Assembly: GCF_000942395.1 (NCBI RefSeq)
Contig: NZ_LN812102.1
Location: forward strand, 868,017-932,016
Direction of reading: 5' to 3'
Origin: Risungbinella massiliensis
GTDB taxonomy: Bacteria; Bacillota; Bacilli; Thermoactinomycetales; Thermoactinomycetaceae
Length of the DNA stretch: 64,000 nt
Shown here piece after piece: positions 43,517 to 53,767 of the stretch. The position numbers and the translations under genes were made by a program. The notes under the pieces were generated by a model. It was not told the origin of the DNA, made no database searches, and saw nothing but the letters and a program-made list of their open reading frames with translations. How positions within the stretch are numbered: the stretch's first letter is position 1; each line of letters begins with the position of its first letter.

Positions 43517-46216
43517 TTATTTCTCTTCTTGCACTTCTAAAAACCAATGTCTATGTCGTTGATAGATAAAAGAAGTAGCAAGTAAGATTACACCTAGTAC
43601 AACAAAAGAGGTAATCCGATAAACTGTAATCAAGAACGATAGATCGAGTAGGAAGATTTTACAAATCGTAACGCCTAAAAAGATCAACGCTGCTAAGCGA
43701 ATTTTTTTCCATTTTCGCCAGATTCCAATACTCAGTAGTATTGTTGCAAACTGTAACCAAACCATAGATAGCCCTAGTTGTTTTAAGTTGTATGCTCTAA
43801 TGGAGAGACTATCCCATGAAGGTAACGTGTATTGAATTCCCGTCCATACTTCGACTGAAATCATCTCAAACAATAAGAGTAAGAGAGCCATTGGATAGAT
43901 ATACGGGTGCCACTTGGACTGATGAGAATAAGCAAAGCGATCTTTCCAGCGTAAGCGAAGGACAACAGCCGCAATAATCACCATAAACGCCAAGAAGCGC
44001 TCATTGAATACCGGCAACATGGGAGTACGCTCTAAAGCCACTACTCCCACGATCATCGCACCTAAAAACAAAATACCTTCTGCTAAATAAAGACTTCCTT
44101 TGTCTCGTCGATCTCGTAAAACGAAAAATACCATGAGCGAGAACAATCCCCATAAGGCCGCCACTCCATACAATTCTATATTTGTATTGCTTGGGACCGA
44201 ATTTGGATCTAACTTATCAAAGAATTGTGCTACTTCAATATTGATCCATTCAAATAAGAGTAGCAAAACCCCAATCGGAAGGCTCTGTTGTAAAATTTGA
44301 GATACTTTCGTTGCCGAACCTCGCTTTAACATACGACGCCAATGAATCAAAAGAACAATCACCAGCAAAAATAGTGCTGTTCGTACATTCAGTACCGCAG
44401 GAGCCCAGCTAAAGCTTGTGGTAGAAGGTGCAGCTAACATCAGCACCCCAACAGGAATGATGATCCAGATCATGAGATAGTACTGAACAAATAGGTATTT
44501 CCGACGTATTGCAAAAGAGAACAATGCAATCCCCATTATCATGATCAATACTGCAAACATCTGGAACCGATCAAGAAACCGAATTCCATGTAAAATACTT
44601 GGTTGTACAACTGTTAGACACTCAATACTTATACCAATTCCCCACACGGTAATCCAAGCAATATGCATTTTCTGGATATATGGCTGATAAGCTTGTTTTC
44701 CTACAGTCATTACGAGAAAAACTCCTACGATCAAAAGCGCAAATGGGAGGAATTCTCTGTTCAAAAAGATCCAATTATGTTTCCCAAGAAGCGCTTCATA
44801 AGAAGCAAAGGAGAGCAATGCAGCTAAAATCCAGACAAACATACTAAAATAACGACTAATCTTTTTAGAGTACCGTATGCCCCATAAAGCAAAGATCGTT
44901 GCCTCGATCGCTAGCACCGTAGCTAATGTTGTACCACTCCAATAAATCGTGGTAGCTAAAAAGCTACAGAGGAAAAAGACAGATTGAAATCCATATCTCC
45001 TAAATAATGAGATCTCCTCATATGTTTTCTTCCACTTCGCATATAGGAGTGGCAGTGCGAAGAGAACTGCTGTACCTAGGAAAACGAACGCATGTAGGGT
45101 TCTAATCTGCTCTTCCGTGTACAAGTAATCGTAATGAATAAAGGTGTAATGGAATAGTAGCCAAGTGATGAACGGATGGAACAGACTAAAGCCCTGCATC
45201 CAAGCTCCAGACTGTTTTCGCTGTATATATTCCCATATCATCCAAGCGAACCAAAAGCATAGGATCGCAGACAGATGAATCATTTGGGCATCTGGAAAAA
45301 GTACCGTTTTCAATAGAACAATATATGTGATAGGAACATGGGCGAGATAAATGGACGTCCACTCAGGCTTCTTCCACAACAAGGTAAGAAGTGTCGCCGT
45401 GAACACGAAAAAATATAGATAGAACTTAAGGGGAGTCTCCACTTCCATTGGAAAAAGAAAAGGGGTTAAAGCTCCACCAAACCATGCTAGCCAAGAAGTG
45501 GCAACGGAATTGTATGAGAGAGCCTGTTGAAAAGCAATGATTGTAACTCCACTCATCCAGATCATCGCTAACACGGGATGGACCAATCCATAAAAATTGT
45601 CAGCAGCATATACGGTCAAATACATAGTGCCAACCCCAGCTCCTACTGCTCCTTGCGCAAAAATGGTTAAGCCTTTGGAGCGACTCAAACGTCCTATTCC
45701 TAAAAGAGCAAATCCCACGATCATTCCAATTGCTACTCGGGTCCACATCATAAACCAATCATGATCAAAGGCATATTTGAGGAAAAATCCAATCCCTAAA
45801 ACCAGTGCAACTGCGCCAATCCGATTAAACACCTTTCCCCCAACCAAAATCTCCCATTCTTCTTTCCACCAGTTTGGTAAAAGGGAATCAGTCTTGTTAC
45901 TTTGATCATCTGCTTGTTGATCTGATAACTCCTTATGGTTAGCTAATGCACTAGTAGCATGAGCTTTCTCACCATAAAGACCTACTAGCTCTACCAAATT
46001 TGGTTCCGCAATTTGTTTAGTAGCCGATCGTTGGGTCTCTTTTTCTTCTAGTTTACTTTCAACATTCTCTGGACTATGTATCAGTTTGTTTTGTAGTATG
46101 CTTAAAACATTTTCTAATTTCAGGACATTATTTTCGAGGTTTCTACGTTCCTTTTTCTCATTGCGCAGATCTACATACAAATAGACCACTGCAAAAAACA
46201 ACAATAAGGAAATCAA
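43517..46216 (-). CDS. DUF2339 large polytopic membrane protein
   Basis: 899 residues. A short N-terminal helix, a charged linker, then about 25 hydrophobic helices. Family words: WWKEEWEILVGGKVFNRIGAVAL and FFLKYAFDHDW around residues 115-150, and YAADNFYGLVHP. Function unknown; a role in envelope transport is possible. TTG at 46216 is chosen: GAGG lies 8 nt upstream, and the paralogue next door has the same GAGG-8-TTG layout. Paralogue of the following gene. Confidence 0.8.
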   Translation of the reverse strand: MISLLLFFAVVYLYVDLRNEKKERRNLENNVLKLENVLSILQNKLIHSPENVESKLEEKETQRSATKQIAEPNLVELVGLYGEKAHATSALANHKELSDQQADDQSNKTDSLLPNWWKEEWEILVGGKVFNRIGAVALVLGIGFFLKYAFDHDWFMMWTRVAIGMIVGFALLGIGRLSRSKGLTIFAQGAVGAGVGTMYLTVYAADNFYGLVHPVLAMIWMSGVTIIAFQQALSYNSVATSWLAWFGGALTPFLFPMEVETPLKFYLYFFVFTATLLTLLWKKPEWTSIYLAHVPITYIVLLKTVLFPDAQMIHLSAILCFWFAWMIWEYIQRKQSGAWMQGFSLFHPFITWLLFHYTFIHYDYLYTEEQIRTLHAFVFLGTAVLFALPLLYAKWKKTYEEISLFRRYGFQSVFFLCSFLATTIYWSGTTLATVLAIEATIFALWGIRYSKKISRYFSMFVWILAALLSFASYEALLGKHNWIFLNREFLPFALLIVGVFLVMTVGKQAYQPYIQKMHIAWITVWGIGISIECLTVVQPSILHGIRFLDRFQMFAVLIMIMGIALFSFAIRRKYLFVQYYLMIWIIIPVGVLMLAAPSTTSFSWAPAVLNVRTALFLLVIVLLIHWRRMLKRGSATKVSQILQQSLPIGVLLLLFEWINIEVAQFFDKLDPNSVPSNTNIELYGVAALWGLFSLMVFFVLRDRRDKGSLYLAEGILFLGAMIVGVVALERTPMLPVFNERFLAFMVIIAAVVLRLRWKDRFAYSHQSKWHPYIYPMALLLLLFEMISVEVWTGIQYTLPSWDSLSIRAYNLKQLGLSMVWLQFATILLSIGIWRKWKKIRLAALIFLGVTICKIFLLDLSFLITVYRITSFVVLGVILLATSFIYQRHRHWFLEVQEEK

Positions 46217-46332
46217 ATACATCACCTCACTCAAAATTTAGTAAGTTATAACAATTCTCAATCTATCTTAAAATACAAACAAAAAAAAGCCTCATTATAA
46301 AGAGACTTTTTAACACTTTGTATCTCAACAAT

Positions 46333-46372
46333 AAAAAATCCAGCAGGATTATATCATCTCTGCTGGATTTCT
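46333..46372 (-). terminator. Terminator between the DUF2339 genes
   Basis: AAATCCAGCAG / CTGCTGGATTT perfect stem with an A/T-rich surround. Confidence 0.8.
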
Positions 46373-46390
46373 CCATTCTATTATTCTTTA

Positions 46391-49300
46391 TCAGATAAAC
46401 CAGTGTTTGTTTCGTTGGTAAACATACGATGTAGCAAGCAATATTACACCCAAGACAATAAAGGAAATGATTCGGTAAATGGTATCTAGGAACGAAAGGT
46501 CAAAGAGGAAAATCTTGCAGATTGTAATCCCCAAAATGGCTAATGCTGCAAGGCGAATCTTTTTCCATCGTTTCCAGATTCCAATAATCAATAGTACAAC
46601 TGCGAATAGCAACCAAGCAATCGAAAGAGCAAGTTGCTGCATACTTGGATATTGGTAGGAACTAGTCCAGACCTCTACCGAAACCAACTCCAATAGTAAA
46701 AAGATTAAAGTCGACGCATAGATATACTGTTCTACTTTGGAGAAGCCCTTTTCTGCCAGCTTTACTCTTAATCTCAGTTGGAGAGCTAAAATACCTACGA
46801 TCAAGAGAACGGAAATAGAACGTTCATTGAATACTGGGTATAGTGGATCGCTCGTTAAGGAAGTGAAAATAAGCATGAAAACACCTAGAAAAAGAATTCC
46901 TTGAGACAATCGAGATGTCCAAAGTTGCTTATCTTTCACAATCCATGTGACGACAAAACTGAGTAACCCCCATGCCATCACTAAATAGTAGCCCATCATA
47001 TCTTCGACATAAACGCTTCCCGTACCAAAGTATTGCATTACTTCAATCGAAACCCATTCAAAAGCCAAAAGAACAATAGTGAATGGTGCTAGCTTAAAGA
47101 TAAGAATGTGATATTGCGATGTCGAGCTCTTTGGAATCGATTTGCTCAACCAAAAGAGGACAAACCCTAAGAGCACAAAACAAAGAGTTCGCATATTGAG
47201 CACTGGAAATAAAGGATCGCTTCTCAACGAAATCAAAACCAGTACCACAATACCTAAAAATAAGATTCCTTGAGACAATCGCGATGCCCAAAGATGTCTA
47301 TTTTTGACCATTTGCATAACGACAAAGCTGAGTATTCCCCATGCGATGATCAAAGAATAGCCAAGCATATCTTTTGTATTAATACTACGAATGTCAAAGA
47401 ATTGAATCACTTCAACCGTAACCCATTCAAAAGCCAGGAGAACAATAGTGAATGGTGCTAGCTTTTGGATGAGAGCATGCGGTTTTGATGTAGAACTCTC
47501 TGGAATTGATCTTCCTAACCAGAATAGAAGAAGCCCTAATAGTACAAAACAGAGGGTTCGAACATTTAATACAGCATCCATAAAGCCAAGAGTCGTATCT
47601 AACGGAGTTCCGATCAAAACACAGATCAGGATCAATCCGATTCCTTTGTCTAGAAAAGATTGCAAGTGAATATACTCTTTTCTGATCCCAAAACGATACA
47701 TACCAACTCCTAAAAGAACAATCACAACGGACAAAATCAGTAAGTGATCAATAGAGTGTAGAGGCTTCACCCAACTAAATGGACCACTTGTTAAACTTGG
47801 ACTTGTGGCAAGGCTAAACCACTCTAATATGAATCCAATAGTCGCCATAAAAATCCAAGCAATATGAATCCATTCCAAATATTGTTTATATTGTTCTTTT
47901 CCTAACCGAATGATCAAAAGAGCGCTTCCGATCAAAATCGCGATTGGTAAGAAATGAAGGTCCAAGAATAGCCATTTCTTATCTTTAAGATATGGGAAAT
48001 ATGGTTCAAAGGCTGTCAAAAAGCTAAGGAACCATAAACCGATACTAAAATACCAACCGTGCATACGAGAAAAGCGGAGTCCCCAAACAGCAATCGCAAG
48101 CGCTTCTAATCCCAGTAATGTAGCCAATGTACTATCTGACCACTGGATGACTGTAGCAATGACTAACAGAAGGAAAAAGGTAAGTTGGAACACCGTTCGA
48201 CGATGAGACGGTATTTCGGAATAAGTTTTCTTCCATTTCCCGTATAGAAGAGGAATGGTGAAGAGGAAACCGACAACAAAAGTACCGATTGCAAATTGTG
48301 TTCTTTTGTCAAGTATTGAATCTGCCTCTGAAATAAATGTCATTGAAATCAAAAGCATCAATATCGGATGTAAGTAGCTGTATCCAACTAACCATTTCCC
48401 TGATTCTTTTTGTCTTCGGTATTCAAAAATCATAAACAACACCCATAGGACTACCAACGCAATTGCATTCCATACAAAGGCATCCTCGAACTGAATCCCC
48501 ACTACTAAATATGCTATATAGCTAACTGGAACATGGGCAATGTAGATGGAGACCCAAGCTGGTTTTTTCGAGAGAATAGCAAGTACAGTAGCAGTAAATA
48601 GGGTGAAATAAAGATAAAATCCTAGAGGGCTAGTCGGCTCCGCTGAAAAAAGAAACGGTGTCCATGCACCTCCAAACCAAGCAATCCAAGAAGTAGCGAT
48701 GGAGTTATATGAAATTGCTTGTTGGAATGCGAGTAATGTAACTCCACTCATCCATATAACTGCTACAATCGGAGAAATAAGCCCATAAAAATTATCTGCG
48801 GCATATACCGTTAAATACATCGTAGCAATCCCAACACCAACTGCACCTTGAGCAAAAATCGGAAGTCCCTTTTTTCGGGTGTATGCACCTAACCAGAGCA
48901 TTATTCCCCCTACGGCCATCCCAATCACTAAACGAATGGGCTCCGAAATCCAGTCATGATCAAAAGCATATTTCAGGAAAAATCCAATACCGATCACTAA
49001 CGCAATTGCTCCGATCCGGTTCAGTAGCTTACCACCAACCAGCATCTCCCACTCTTCCTCCCACCACTCTGGAAGGAACGATCTTTTCCTAGGTTCACCA
49101 GTAACCGGTGGAGCTTCAGGCGTATTAACAGTTGATTCCTCAGTACTTGCTGAAACAGATGGACTGTCTACCTGCTCTGTAGGACGCTGAGTTGGCACAG
49201 GTTCTGCCCCAATAGATCGTTCCTGGGTAGGGAAAACCGGTTGTGGAAAGGGAACAATTGGTTCCGGTGGGGCTACTTGTTCCTTTTCAGCAATTGGTTT

Positions 49301-49486
49301 AGACTGTTTACTTGATGGAATTGGATTTGGCTTACCTGTAGAATGTTGTTCTTGTTTTAAAAGCCATAATTCCTTGTGTAACTTCCATAATTCTTGTTCT
49401 AGCTGTTCGCTTTTTTCTTTTCCTTTCTTTTGTTCAAAATAAAAATAAATTTGTGCAATCATCAGGAGAAACACAAAAAAGCCCAA
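46391..49486 (-). CDS. DUF2339 large polytopic membrane protein with internal duplication
   Basis: 1031 residues. Same plan as its neighbour: N-terminal helix, coiled, then Pro/Gln/Glu-rich linker (about 20-140), then WWEEEWEMLVGGKLLNRIGAIAL and nearly 30 helices. A segment of about 124 residues (LNVRTLCFVLLG... and LNMRTLCFVLLG...) is present twice in tandem, which accounts for most of the extra length over the paralogue. TTG start at 49486 with GAGG at 8 nt. Confidence 0.8.
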   Translation of the reverse strand: MGFFVFLLMIAQIYFYFEQKKGKEKSEQLEQELWKLHKELWLLKQEQHSTGKPNPIPSSKQSKPIAEKEQVAPPEPIVPFPQPVFPTQERSIGAEPVPTQRPTEQVDSPSVSASTEESTVNTPEAPPVTGEPRKRSFLPEWWEEEWEMLVGGKLLNRIGAIALVIGIGFFLKYAFDHDWISEPIRLVIGMAVGGIMLWLGAYTRKKGLPIFAQGAVGVGIATMYLTVYAADNFYGLISPIVAVIWMSGVTLLAFQQAISYNSIATSWIAWFGGAWTPFLFSAEPTSPLGFYLYFTLFTATVLAILSKKPAWVSIYIAHVPVSYIAYLVVGIQFEDAFVWNAIALVVLWVLFMIFEYRRQKESGKWLVGYSYLHPILMLLISMTFISEADSILDKRTQFAIGTFVVGFLFTIPLLYGKWKKTYSEIPSHRRTVFQLTFFLLLVIATVIQWSDSTLATLLGLEALAIAVWGLRFSRMHGWYFSIGLWFLSFLTAFEPYFPYLKDKKWLFLDLHFLPIAILIGSALLIIRLGKEQYKQYLEWIHIAWIFMATIGFILEWFSLATSPSLTSGPFSWVKPLHSIDHLLILSVVIVLLGVGMYRFGIRKEYIHLQSFLDKGIGLILICVLIGTPLDTTLGFMDAVLNVRTLCFVLLGLLLFWLGRSIPESSTSKPHALIQKLAPFTIVLLAFEWVTVEVIQFFDIRSINTKDMLGYSLIIAWGILSFVVMQMVKNRHLWASRLSQGILFLGIVVLVLISLRSDPLFPVLNMRTLCFVLLGFVLFWLSKSIPKSSTSQYHILIFKLAPFTIVLLAFEWVSIEVMQYFGTGSVYVEDMMGYYLVMAWGLLSFVVTWIVKDKQLWTSRLSQGILFLGVFMLIFTSLTSDPLYPVFNERSISVLLIVGILALQLRLRVKLAEKGFSKVEQYIYASTLIFLLLELVSVEVWTSSYQYPSMQQLALSIAWLLFAVVLLIIGIWKRWKKIRLAALAILGITICKIFLFDLSFLDTIYRIISFIVLGVILLATSYVYQRNKHWFI
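46835..47575 (-). repeat. Tandem in-frame duplication inside the DUF2339 gene
   Basis: Two copies of about 370 bp each (roughly 46835-47205 and 47205-47575), clearly similar at DNA level; for example the words around 47055-47100 and 47415-47460 differ at only a few positions. Each encodes three to four membrane helices. Confidence 0.65.
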
Positions 49487-49593
49487 ACAGGTCACCTCTC
49501 TTTCGATCTCTCATATTAAATCTAACTCAGAGAACCAACGAAAAAAAGCCTCTAACCAGAGACTTTTTAACAATATCAATAAATTTCCATTTA

Positions 49594-50472
49594 TTAATGA
49601 ATATCTTTCTTTTTGAATCGACCACCACGAACATCATAAATATGACCGATTGCCAAAAATGCCTCTGAATCCAACTCTTCTACAATCGTCTTTAGCTTTG
49701 CTTCTTCTAGCCGAGTGGCAATACAAAAAATGACCTGTTTGTCGTCCCCAGTATACGCCCCTTCTCCTTTGAGATAGGTTACACCCCGACCTAAACGATT
49801 CATTAAGGCATCTCCAATCTCTTTTGCCTGATCGCTAATGATCCAAACAGATCGAGTCTCCTCTAACCCTTCGATCGTGATATCAATTACCTTAAAGGCA
49901 ATGAAATATGCGATCAACGAGTACATTGCACTTTCCCAACCAAATACAAATCCTGCACTACCTAAGATAAAAATGTTTGCAATCATCACGATTTGGCCTA
50001 CAGAGAGCGGCAACTTTTTGGTTAAAATAATGGCTACAATTTCCGTTCCATCTAGGGAGCCTCCATACCTCAAGACAAGCCCTATTCCTACACCAAGTAA
50101 CATTCCGCCAAAAACAGCAGATAGAAGTAAATCTTTCGTAAAAGGTTCAAAGTGGTGAAAGTATGTAGTCCCTAAGGAGAAAATGGTAACACCTAGGAGG
50201 GTAGAGAGTGCAAAGGTTTTCCCAATCTGTTTATAACCGAATAGAAAGAATGGAAGATTAAGGAGGAATAGAAAGATTCCAAGTGGCAAATCGAACAGAT
50301 GAGAAACAATAATGGAGATCCCAACAATCCCACCATCAATAACGTTATTTGGGACTAGGAAAAATTCTAGTGCGAGTGCTGCTAAAATTGCTCCTAGTAT
50401 GATAAATATAATCCTTTTGGTAGTATGAAGCAGCTTACTTTTTGGTTTTCCTTTAGTTTGAGCTGAAACCAA
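49594..50472 (-). CDS. YitT-family (DUF161/DUF2179) membrane protein
   Basis: 292 residues: about five to six helices (LGAILAALALEFFLVPNNVIDGG near the start, YGGSLDGTEIVA in the middle) and a C-terminal cytoplasmic DUF2179 domain with GRGVTYLKGEGAYTGDDK. Function not established. TTG start with GGAGAGG upstream. Confidence 0.85.
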   Translation of the reverse strand: MVSAQTKGKPKSKLLHTTKRIIFIILGAILAALALEFFLVPNNVIDGGIVGISIIVSHLFDLPLGIFLFLLNLPFFLFGYKQIGKTFALSTLLGVTIFSLGTTYFHHFEPFTKDLLLSAVFGGMLLGVGIGLVLRYGGSLDGTEIVAIILTKKLPLSVGQIVMIANIFILGSAGFVFGWESAMYSLIAYFIAFKVIDITIEGLEETRSVWIISDQAKEIGDALMNRLGRGVTYLKGEGAYTGDDKQVIFCIATRLEEAKLKTIVEELDSEAFLAIGHIYDVRGGRFKKKDIH

Positions 50473-50535
50473 GAAAACACCTCTCCTTTTATGTATTTAA
50501 TTGTTTTTCTATTGTATTGTAACATAAATATTATT

Positions 50536-51348
50536 TTACTTGGTTAGATATCCCGGAATCTGCAATAATTGATCTACTGTTACAAAACGATACCCTTTAT
50601 TTTTGTAATAACGAATAATCTCAGGTAATGCACTTACCGTCCCATGCAGACTATCCCAACCCCCTGCTGCATGTAACAAAATAATATCTCCAGCACGAGT
50701 CTTTTTCTTTATGTCTCGAATAATTTGTTCAGAGGTTCTCCCTGTCCAGTCTTTTGGATCTACACTCCAAAAGACCATTTTCGTTCCATGATTGGCTGCG
50801 ATCTGTTTGATCCGAGTATCCATTGCACCAAATGGCGGTCGAACGAGTCCCATCCTCTTCTTTGTAAGTTCATAAACTAAGCGATCTGTCTCTCGTAACT
50901 CCTGGATTACTGCTTCCGTGGGAATCTTACGTAGATCTTGGTGGTTCTCAAAATGATTGCCCAAGAGGTGTCCTTCACGTGCAATCCGTTTTAAAACAGT
51001 CGGGTTTTTTCGAATTTGCTTTCCTGACACAAAAAAGGTAGCTTGTACTTTTTCTCTACGTAAAATATTTAGGATCTTAGGTGTAAATCGATCATCTGGG
51101 CCATCATCAAACGTCAATGCAATCCATTTCCGTTCAGATGAATCTCTCGTATAAATAGGGAATGTAGTCGGAAGTTTGGATGAAGTGGTTGGAATGGTAC
51201 AAACAGATTGTTTACATGCGGTATTCTCTTCTAGATCACCCAAAATGGGCACATCCCACTCTGGAGAATGAAACAGTAAATTTGTGGTGGATAGTAACAG
51301 AAAAAAAATTACTGCAATCCCCGCAAGACGAACCTGATAAAAATTCAT
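50536..51348 (-). CDS. Polysaccharide deacetylase (NodB domain), membrane-anchored
   Basis: 270 residues. N-terminal helix (residues about 8-26) as signal anchor, then the NodB domain: LTFDDGPDD (metal Asp), GNHFENH (His pair), RPPFGA and ILLHA. Removes acetyl groups from peptidoglycan or chitin-like glycans outside the cell. Paralogue of the lipoprotein deacetylase at 52655. Confidence 0.9.
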   Translation of the reverse strand: MNFYQVRLAGIAVIFFLLLSTTNLLFHSPEWDVPILGDLEENTACKQSVCTIPTTSSKLPTTFPIYTRDSSERKWIALTFDDGPDDRFTPKILNILRREKVQATFFVSGKQIRKNPTVLKRIAREGHLLGNHFENHQDLRKIPTEAVIQELRETDRLVYELTKKRMGLVRPPFGAMDTRIKQIAANHGTKMVFWSVDPKDWTGRTSEQIIRDIKKKTRAGDIILLHAAGGWDSLHGTVSALPEIIRYYKNKGYRFVTVDQLLQIPGYLTK

Positions 51349-51411
51349 AACGAGACATCCTTCCTATATCCATGAAACTCCTATATCTGTGGAAAAATTC
51401 TTATTGGTAGT

Positions 51412-51642
51412 ATGAGTTATAGCAACAGAAAAAAAACGACACAACTCTATTTTTTGATAGGCCCAAAAAAATCATCCCTATACCAACCAATTCCGAATAA
51501 TAGGAATAGACTCAAAAGAGAGACTAACGCTATATATCATGGGGAACAAATAGTACAAGCGATTTTAAGATCGAAGCCAGCAAAACATAAAAGAAATGAA
51601 TCAAGCGATCTAGATAAAGACCTAACAAGATTAGCACCTTGA
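51412..51642 (+). CDS. Doubtful small basic ORF
   Basis: 76 codons, rich in Lys, Arg, Asn, in the gap between two minus-strand genes. The ribosome site is weak (GGTAG), and its last codons lie in a terminator hairpin. Listed because it overlaps no other gene; may well be chance. Confidence 0.2.
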   Translation: MSYSNRKKTTQLYFLIGPKKSSLYQPIPNNRNRLKRETNAIYHGEQIVQAILRSKPAKHKRNESSDLDKDLTRLAP

Positions 51643-51664
51643 TGGTAGCTAATCTTGTTAGGTC
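51625..51664 (-). terminator. Terminator of the TPR gene
   Basis: Stem CCTAACAAGATTAGC / GCTAATCTTGTTAGG (15 bp); minus strand continues TCTTTAT. Confidence 0.7.
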
Positions 51665-51682
51665 TAGAAAGTGTCTCTACCA

Positions 51683-52570
51683 TTAAAATATCCATCCACG
51701 TCGTATACAATAGCTGAAAATCCAATCTGCGATCCAAATTACGATAAAGAGAAAAAACAACCCTGTTATATGACCAACCGTAAATATTGCGACAAATAAT
51801 AAAAAACCAAAAAAGCCTAGTTTGGACTTCCAGAGTTGATATGACCAATACCAGCGAAAAAATCGCTTTTTCGCTTTTAAGACAATATAAAAATGTTCTT
51901 GAACTACCTTATTATTAGGATCTAATCGCATAGCTTCCCTGAGCAGGGGATATGCTTCTTCTGGGAGGTTCCGATCCACTAACAAATAACGACCATAGCT
52001 AAAAATATTATCGAGGTTTTCTGGATTATGTTGGAGCGCCTGAAGAAAGCATTGTTTCGCCTGATCGTGGTTGCCTCTTTTCGCTTCGATCTTTCCTAAG
52101 AGACGTAATGATCCTTCCTGTTCTGGATTTGCTTGAAGGGCTTGTCTAACTAATTTTTCCGCCTGATCTAGATGACCCAAAGAATATTGGGCTTCTGCAT
52201 AATAAAAGAGAGCTACATTATGGTCTGGTTGAAACTCCAATACTTTTTGATAGCATAAGATTGCTTCCTTTGGATTTTGAGCTTCATAAAGTATTAGATT
52301 CCCTCTCATGAGCCAAGCTTCTGGAAACTCTGGATGGAGTGCAATGAGCTTTGTAAAAACTTCAAAACTCGCATTTGCTTCGCCCTTCCCCCATAGGCAG
52401 TGGCCAACCATCAGGTGAGCGGCTGGAAACCCAGGATCTATCTCTAACGCTTGATATGCATATTTTAAGCCGAGATCATATTTGTTTAATTGATATGCTT
52501 GTTTTGCTCTTTCTAAAAGCTCGTTAATTGTCTCTTCTATAGGCTTCTCTGGTTGGTATGAACTCTGCAT
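51683..52570 (-). CDS. Tetratricopeptide-repeat membrane protein
   Basis: 295 residues. Five to six TPR units between about residues 10 and 220 (for example AYQALEIDPGFPAAHLMVG, CYQKVLEFQPDHNVALFYYA), then two C-terminal membrane helices. A protein-interaction scaffold tethered to the membrane, tail-out domain probably cytoplasmic. Partner unknown; lies between two deacetylase genes. AAAGGGG before ATG. Confidence 0.85.
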   Translation of the reverse strand: MQSSYQPEKPIEETINELLERAKQAYQLNKYDLGLKYAYQALEIDPGFPAAHLMVGHCLWGKGEANASFEVFTKLIALHPEFPEAWLMRGNLILYEAQNPKEAILCYQKVLEFQPDHNVALFYYAEAQYSLGHLDQAEKLVRQALQANPEQEGSLRLLGKIEAKRGNHDQAKQCFLQALQHNPENLDNIFSYGRYLLVDRNLPEEAYPLLREAMRLDPNNKVVQEHFYIVLKAKKRFFRWYWSYQLWKSKLGFFGFLLFVAIFTVGHITGLFFLFIVIWIADWIFSYCIRRGWIF

Positions 52571-52654
52571 GATAAACCCCTTTTTCAGTTTTACTGCCTA
52601 TCATACCAAAAAACCTACTAAAGTCCTTGCACTTTAGTAGGTTTTTTAGAGTTT

Positions 52655-53566
52655 TTATTGTTGATAAGGTTGCATATCTAACATCTTGTCGACCGTAACA
52701 AACTCATATCCTAGCGCTTTGTAGTGTTGAATAATTTGGGTTAGGGAGTTTACACTTTCCTGTAGCCCATTATTCCCTGAACTGTGCTGTAGCACAATAG
52801 TTCCACCTTTTCCTTGATTTTGGATGGTGTTAAAAATTTGGCTGGAAGTCCGATGTTTCCAATCTAGAGTATCTACATCCCAGTAAATGACCTTCATCCC
52901 CATATTTGCTGTTTTATTGGTTAATGTTTTATTGTAAGCACCATATGGAGGACGCATCAGTGTTGGTTTCTTTCCAATCGTTTGAAAGATAATTTGATTA
53001 GTATCTTCCAACTGCTTCATCGCCGCTGCCTGAGAAATCTTATTCATTTGCGGATGAGAGTAGGAGTGATTTCCTATGGTATGTCCCTCTAAATCAATTC
53101 TTTTTAAGACATCAGGGTAATGTTTGGCCATCTTCCCTACAACAAAAAAGGTAGCGGGGACTTGTTCTCTTTTTAAAATATCTAACACTTGGTTCGTAAA
53201 GTTGGTATCAGGTCCGTCATCAAAGGTTAGGGCAATCTGTTTAGAATGTCTTGAACCATGATAAATTGCTTTTTGTTCTTTTAATACCTTCATCTCATTT
53301 TGATACATTTCTTCTTCCGTGAGTTGAGGTTTTGGTTCTTCATTTGGTTGTGTTACAGCAGGCTGTTGATCTGGCTGTTGCTGATTGGGAGCCTGAGGTT
53401 GTGGTGGCAACACTTCCGGCGGTTTTACCTGCTCAGGGGCTTTTACCACTGGTTGTTTTTCTGGTTGCACTGGCTTAACAGGTGTTTCAGTAGCCGCCTG
53501 ATCACACCCTGTTATCAGGATAATTCCCATCATTAGGAATATTGAAAACCTTATAAACAAACGCAC
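52655..53566 (-). CDS. Polysaccharide deacetylase lipoprotein
   Basis: 303 residues. GTG start at 53566 (AGGAGATGG upstream) gives a clean lipoprotein signal with lipobox LITGC near residue 20, then a Pro/Gln/Glu-rich linker of about 75 residues and a NodB domain: LTFDDGPDT, GNHSYSHPQ, RPPYGAYN, VLQHS. The lipid anchor places it on the outer face of the membrane, acting on cell-wall glycans. Confidence 0.9.
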   Translation of the reverse strand: MRLFIRFSIFLMMGIILITGCDQAATETPVKPVQPEKQPVVKAPEQVKPPEVLPPQPQAPNQQQPDQQPAVTQPNEEPKPQLTEEEMYQNEMKVLKEQKAIYHGSRHSKQIALTFDDGPDTNFTNQVLDILKREQVPATFFVVGKMAKHYPDVLKRIDLEGHTIGNHSYSHPQMNKISQAAAMKQLEDTNQIIFQTIGKKPTLMRPPYGAYNKTLTNKTANMGMKVIYWDVDTLDWKHRTSSQIFNTIQNQGKGGTIVLQHSSGNNGLQESVNSLTQIIQHYKALGYEFVTVDKMLDMQPYQQ

Positions 53567-53721
53567 AAAACCATCTCCTAAAAAACTTCTGCGATGTGTA
53601 GGACCACTTAAAATGTTTCCTTCGTCCAAAAAAGACATCACCATTCTATCACAACTGCTAAAATCCGACATCAGGTTCTAAAAAAGTTCGATGTTCTGAA
53701 ATAGTCTGAAATCCCTTATAA

Positions 53722-53767
53722 AGAAAATCTCCTTCTTTCCCAAAAGGATCGAAGGAGATTTTCTTTA
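53722..53767 (-). terminator. Terminator before the deacetylase promoter region
   Basis: AAAATCTCCTTC / GAAGGAGATTTT stem overlapping the stop of the methyltransferase gene. Confidence 0.8.
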
